Positions 20,791 to 22,221 of a stretch of DNA of 22,221 nt are shown here, piece by piece. The stretch covers positions 1 to 22,221 of IMG/VR virus record IMGVR_UViG_3300025594_000060. One strand, given 5' to 3'. This DNA is from a virus. The number at the start of each line of letters is the position of its first letter. The first letter of the stretch is position 1. Made by a program: the position numbers and the translations under genes. The notes under the pieces were generated by a model, which did no database searches, was not told the origin of the DNA, and saw nothing but the letters and a program-made list of their open reading frames with translations.

Positions 20791-20936
20791 TGAGTAAGGT
20801 TAATTTTATTCAATACATGCTGGCATTTATCATCACGATGTTCGCAATGTCATCTTATTTGATGTTCCTTGCAGAACGTGACACCAAAATGATGAACTAT
20901 TATGACTCAACAATCGAATCAAGAGTTCGTGAATGA
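20790..20936 (+). CDS. Single-helix membrane protein, 48 aa
   Basis: TGATG overlap with the upstream stop. A transmembrane helix (FIQYMLAFIITMFAMSSYLMFLAE, residues ~6-29) is followed by a short polar tail. Its 3' end overlaps the next gene by 35 bases in another frame. Function unknown; a holin-like or host-membrane role cannot be excluded, but one helix gives no evidence for it. Confidence 0.6.
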   Translation: MSKVNFIQYMLAFIITMFAMSSYLMFLAERDTKMMNYYDSTIESRVRE

Positions 20937-21045
20937 CTTGTTTGACAAACTCTTTAAGCACACAGACACGGACATGATTGATTTGCACGATGATGATTCT
21001 TGTGATGACCATCTCCAATTTGAAAAACTCATTCTTGACTTCTAA
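20902..21045 (+). CDS. Small acidic protein, 47 aa, unknown
   Basis: The ATG at 20902 starts within the membrane-protein gene; the ribosome-binding site is weak. The sequence MTQQSNQEFVNDLFDKLFKHTDTDMIDLHDDDSCDDHLQFEKLILDF is acidic, with an Asp-rich middle and a C-terminal helix ending in a hydrophobic L-I-L-D-F. It overlaps the next gene by one base (TAATG). Confidence 0.55.
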   Translation: MTQQSNQEFVNDLFDKLFKHTDTDMIDLHDDDSCDDHLQFEKLILDF

Positions 21046-21314
21046 TGACTGATCTAACTTTTTCTGGTGTATTTGTTACTTGTGAAGATTATGGATGCAT
21101 TTATACTGTTTGCACTGAAGGTGAATTGTTTTATGCACCTATTCATAATGATGGAAAGATAGATTTTGATGAATTTAATATGGTAGATTTTTGGGAATGT
21201 GATTTGGATGTGGAAGAATTGGAGGAGATACAATCAAAGTTAATTGATATGATGCAAATTGCCGGACTGTATTTCAAATCACAACCAATTGAATTATCAG
21301 GAGTTAATGAATGA
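21045..21314 (+). CDS. Small acidic protein, 89 aa, unknown
   Basis: TAATG coupling upstream and ATGA downstream. The sequence TFSGVFVTCEDYGCIYTVCTEGELFYAPIHNDGKIDFDEFNMVDFWECDLDVEELEEIQSKL has a beta start with four cysteines (C12, C18, C23, C52) and an acidic helix. The cysteine spacing is not a clear metal site. Unknown function. Confidence 0.68.
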   Translation: MTDLTFSGVFVTCEDYGCIYTVCTEGELFYAPIHNDGKIDFDEFNMVDFWECDLDVEELEEIQSKLIDMMQIAGLYFKSQPIELSGVNE

Positions 21315-21526
21315 AAAAGACTGAGATTAATATTGAACTGAATGTGCATGAGTTAGATATTATACTCAAGGCACTTGAATTAGTAGAGAACGGAGATGAG
21401 ATACAGATCAATCGATCATCAGGTAGTATTGACACCTTGTATGATCGGTTGTATGATTATTATGCCACATTAGACACAACAAACGTCGAACTCAATTATG
21501 AATCTTATGTTGAACCCTCTTTCTAA
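21311..21526 (+). CDS. Small protein, 71 aa, unknown
   Basis: ATGA overlap upstream. A strand-helix-helix pattern (KTEINIELNVHELDIILKALELVENGDEIQINRSSGSIDTLYDRLYDYYATL) resembles small regulatory phage proteins. A consensus promoter lies inside its 3' half. It overlaps the next gene by 29 bases. Confidence 0.62.
   Translation: MKKTEINIELNVHELDIILKALELVENGDEIQINRSSGSIDTLYDRLYDYYATLDTTNVELNYESYVEPSF
21429..21457 (+). promoter_or_regulatory. Consensus promoter inside a gene (TTGACA-N17-TATGAT)
   Basis: TTGACA (21429-21434, 6/6) and TATGAT (21452-21457, 5/6) with an exact 17-base spacer. Expected start near 21464, about 34 bases before the ATG at 21498. The match is strong enough to be worth testing despite lying in coding sequence. 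Confidence 0.5.
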
Positions 21527-21683
21527 AAGAACACCAGTGACCCCACAAACAAATCCAGAGTTATGGTATTCATGGTATAATGTGGTCAAAGAAGATGCAC
21601 CTGAGGTATTAGATCAGTTTATTGAAAACACTGCTGCAAAGATGGAACTGACTGTTGATTACTTTACTGCGGAGTTCTTGTGA
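21498..21683 (+). CDS. Small helical protein, 61 aa, unknown
   Basis: Start ATG 21498, with a second ATG at 21507 as the alternative. The sequence LSKRTPVTPQTNPELWYSWYNVVKEDAPEVLDQFIENTAAKMELTVDYFTAEFL is helical with a Trp-rich segment. The stop overlaps the GTG of the next gene (GTGA). Unknown function. Confidence 0.6.
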   Translation: MNLMLNPLSKRTPVTPQTNPELWYSWYNVVKEDAPEVLDQFIENTAAKMELTVDYFTAEFL

Positions 21684-21910
21684 AATACATGTATGTTGTT
21701 GATTACTGGGTGCCATTTCCACAGTCAGAGTATGGAGGGTTAATTACATTGATTGCAGAGAATGATGCAGAAGCCCTTGAATTGTTATCTGATGAGGAAT
21801 CATTTAATGAGGACTATGGACATTTGATTATGGAAAAGATTATTACCGCAAATAAACTCAGCTTGCTAGATGAATATGAATCTGGTATAATAGAAGCATT
21901 CTGCACTTAA
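21680..21910 (+). CDS. Small protein, 76 aa (GTG start), unknown
   Basis: GTGA overlap with the upstream stop and GGAG seven bases ahead support the GTG start. A beta-alpha-beta-like pattern (KYMYVVDYWVPFPQSEYGGLITLIAENDAEALELLSDEESF) recalls phage proteins in which a strand is followed by an N-D-A-E-A-L helix. No motif for enzymatic activity. Confidence 0.62.
   Translation: MKYMYVVDYWVPFPQSEYGGLITLIAENDAEALELLSDEESFNEDYGHLIMEKIITANKLSLLDEYESGIIEAFCT
21863..21891 (+). promoter_or_regulatory. Internal promoter (TTGCTA-N17-TGG-TATAAT)
   Basis: TTGCTA (21863-21868, 4/6) is 17 bases from TATAAT (21886-21891, 6/6), which has an extended TG. It lies in the 3' end of the preceding gene. Expected start near 21898, before the ATG at 21916. 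Confidence 0.5.
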
Positions 21911-21915
21911 TCTCT

Positions 21916-22068
21916 ATGGAAGAATTATATAAACTACAGGAAGAAGGGACGATGGGATGGACTGATGTTACGGGAGCATTAACAAAGGAGGAATGTAAGA
22001 GACAATATGAAGAAAATTTAAATGATGGTACAAATCCAAAACGATTAAAGATTGTAAGAGTCCAATGA
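21916..22068 (+). CDS. Small charged protein, 50 aa, unknown
   Basis: Starts five bases after the previous stop. The sequence MEELYKLQEEGTMGWTDVTGALTKEECKRQYEENLNDGTNPKRLKIVRV is helical; T-K-E-E-C-K-R-Q-Y-E-E-x-L-x-D-G-x-N-P-x-x-L-K-x-x-R looks like a conserved small phage motif. ATGA overlap with the next gene. Confidence 0.62.
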   Translation: MEELYKLQEEGTMGWTDVTGALTKEECKRQYEENLNDGTNPKRLKIVRVQ

Positions 22069-22221
22069 TTGATTTCCCACACCTACCACCCGAAGGTTTT
22101 TCTTATTCATTTGAATCATTTAGTGCAAGGTATGATGCAGTATGGATAGTGAATCATTCAGTGTTTTCTTATAGAGATACACCACCCAAATCAATATGGG
22201 GATTCTATTCATCAAAGAAGG
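22065..22221 (+). CDS. Protein of unknown function, 3' truncated by window edge
   Basis: ATGA overlap with the upstream stop; 52 codons are visible before the window ends. The sequence MIDFPHLPPEGFSYSFESFSARYDAVWIVNHSVFSYRDTPPKSIWGFY is aromatic-rich and beta-like. Nothing more can be said without the rest. Confidence 0.55.
   Translation, partial: MIDFPHLPPEGFSYSFESFSARYDAVWIVNHSVFSYRDTPPKSIWGFYSSKK

Noticed and set aside
21573-21581. TGGTATAAT inside the 61-aa gene
   Set aside because: Again Trp-Tyr-Asn codons, with no -35 box at a suitable distance.
1-22221. tRNA genes, rRNA or CRISPR arrays
   Set aside because: No cloverleaf-type segments, rRNA-like sequence or regularly spaced direct repeats were seen by eye.
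1-22221. Insertion sequences, integrase or attachment sites
   Set aside because: No transposase or integrase motif and no terminal inverted repeats with target duplications; the 13-mer inverted pair flanks ordinary genes and lacks these traits.

Overview
The window looks like part of a T4-like cyanophage (marine myovirus) genome. The evidence is AT-rich DNA, tightly packed genes all on the plus strand, two large fibre-type structural genes at the left end, a phage-type superfamily II helicase, many small genes joined by ATGA or TAATG overlaps, and a CP12-like gene. CP12 is an inhibitor of the Calvin cycle known as an auxiliary metabolic gene of cyanobacterial viruses, so the host is probably Synechococcus or Prochlorococcus. 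All family assignments come from reading motifs by eye; no database search was run.

Layout. 2-6795: two long virion-surface genes. The first is cut by the window edge and ends in an S74-type self-cleaving chaperone domain; the second is a repetitive fibre-like protein. 6796-6936: an intergenic region with a consensus promoter, a strong terminator and a second promoter, possibly encoding a short RNA. 6937-8902: a DEAH helicase, a small PD-(D/E)XK-like protein and an unknown gene. 8975-14423: about 26 small genes, mostly translationally coupled and mostly of unknown function, including a glutaredoxin-like protein with only one cysteine in its active-site loop, several one-helix membrane proteins, and CP12 at the end. 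14509-16565: small genes led by two compact terminator/hairpin-promoter units and ending with an HExxH metallopeptidase. 16679-20443: a block of larger genes (380, 358, 308 and 156 codons) behind a near-perfect sigma70 promoter. 20521-22221: another run of small coupled genes, with the last gene cut by the window edge.

The most interesting block is 16679-20443. Its last two genes together hold the motifs of one gamma-type N6-adenine DNA methyltransferase, cut between motif III and motif IV and placed in reverse order: the NPPF/target-recognition half comes first, and the FTP/motif I half follows, overlapping it by 23 bases. The two genes upstream are a possible PD-(D/E)XK nuclease (D110, S-V-K126) and a 358-residue protein of no recognised family. 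Together they could form a phage-borne modification or restriction-modification unit.

Regulation. A repeated promoter design appears at six places. Five copies carry TATAAT-N5-GGTAATC with invariant spacing. Three copies also have AAGTGKCMCA exactly 29 bases upstream of TATAAT, and four have an RNA hairpin or terminator ending within 31 bases of TATAAT. Other consensus-like promoters lie inside the ends of genes, which suggests early-type transcription restarts along the small-gene arrays.
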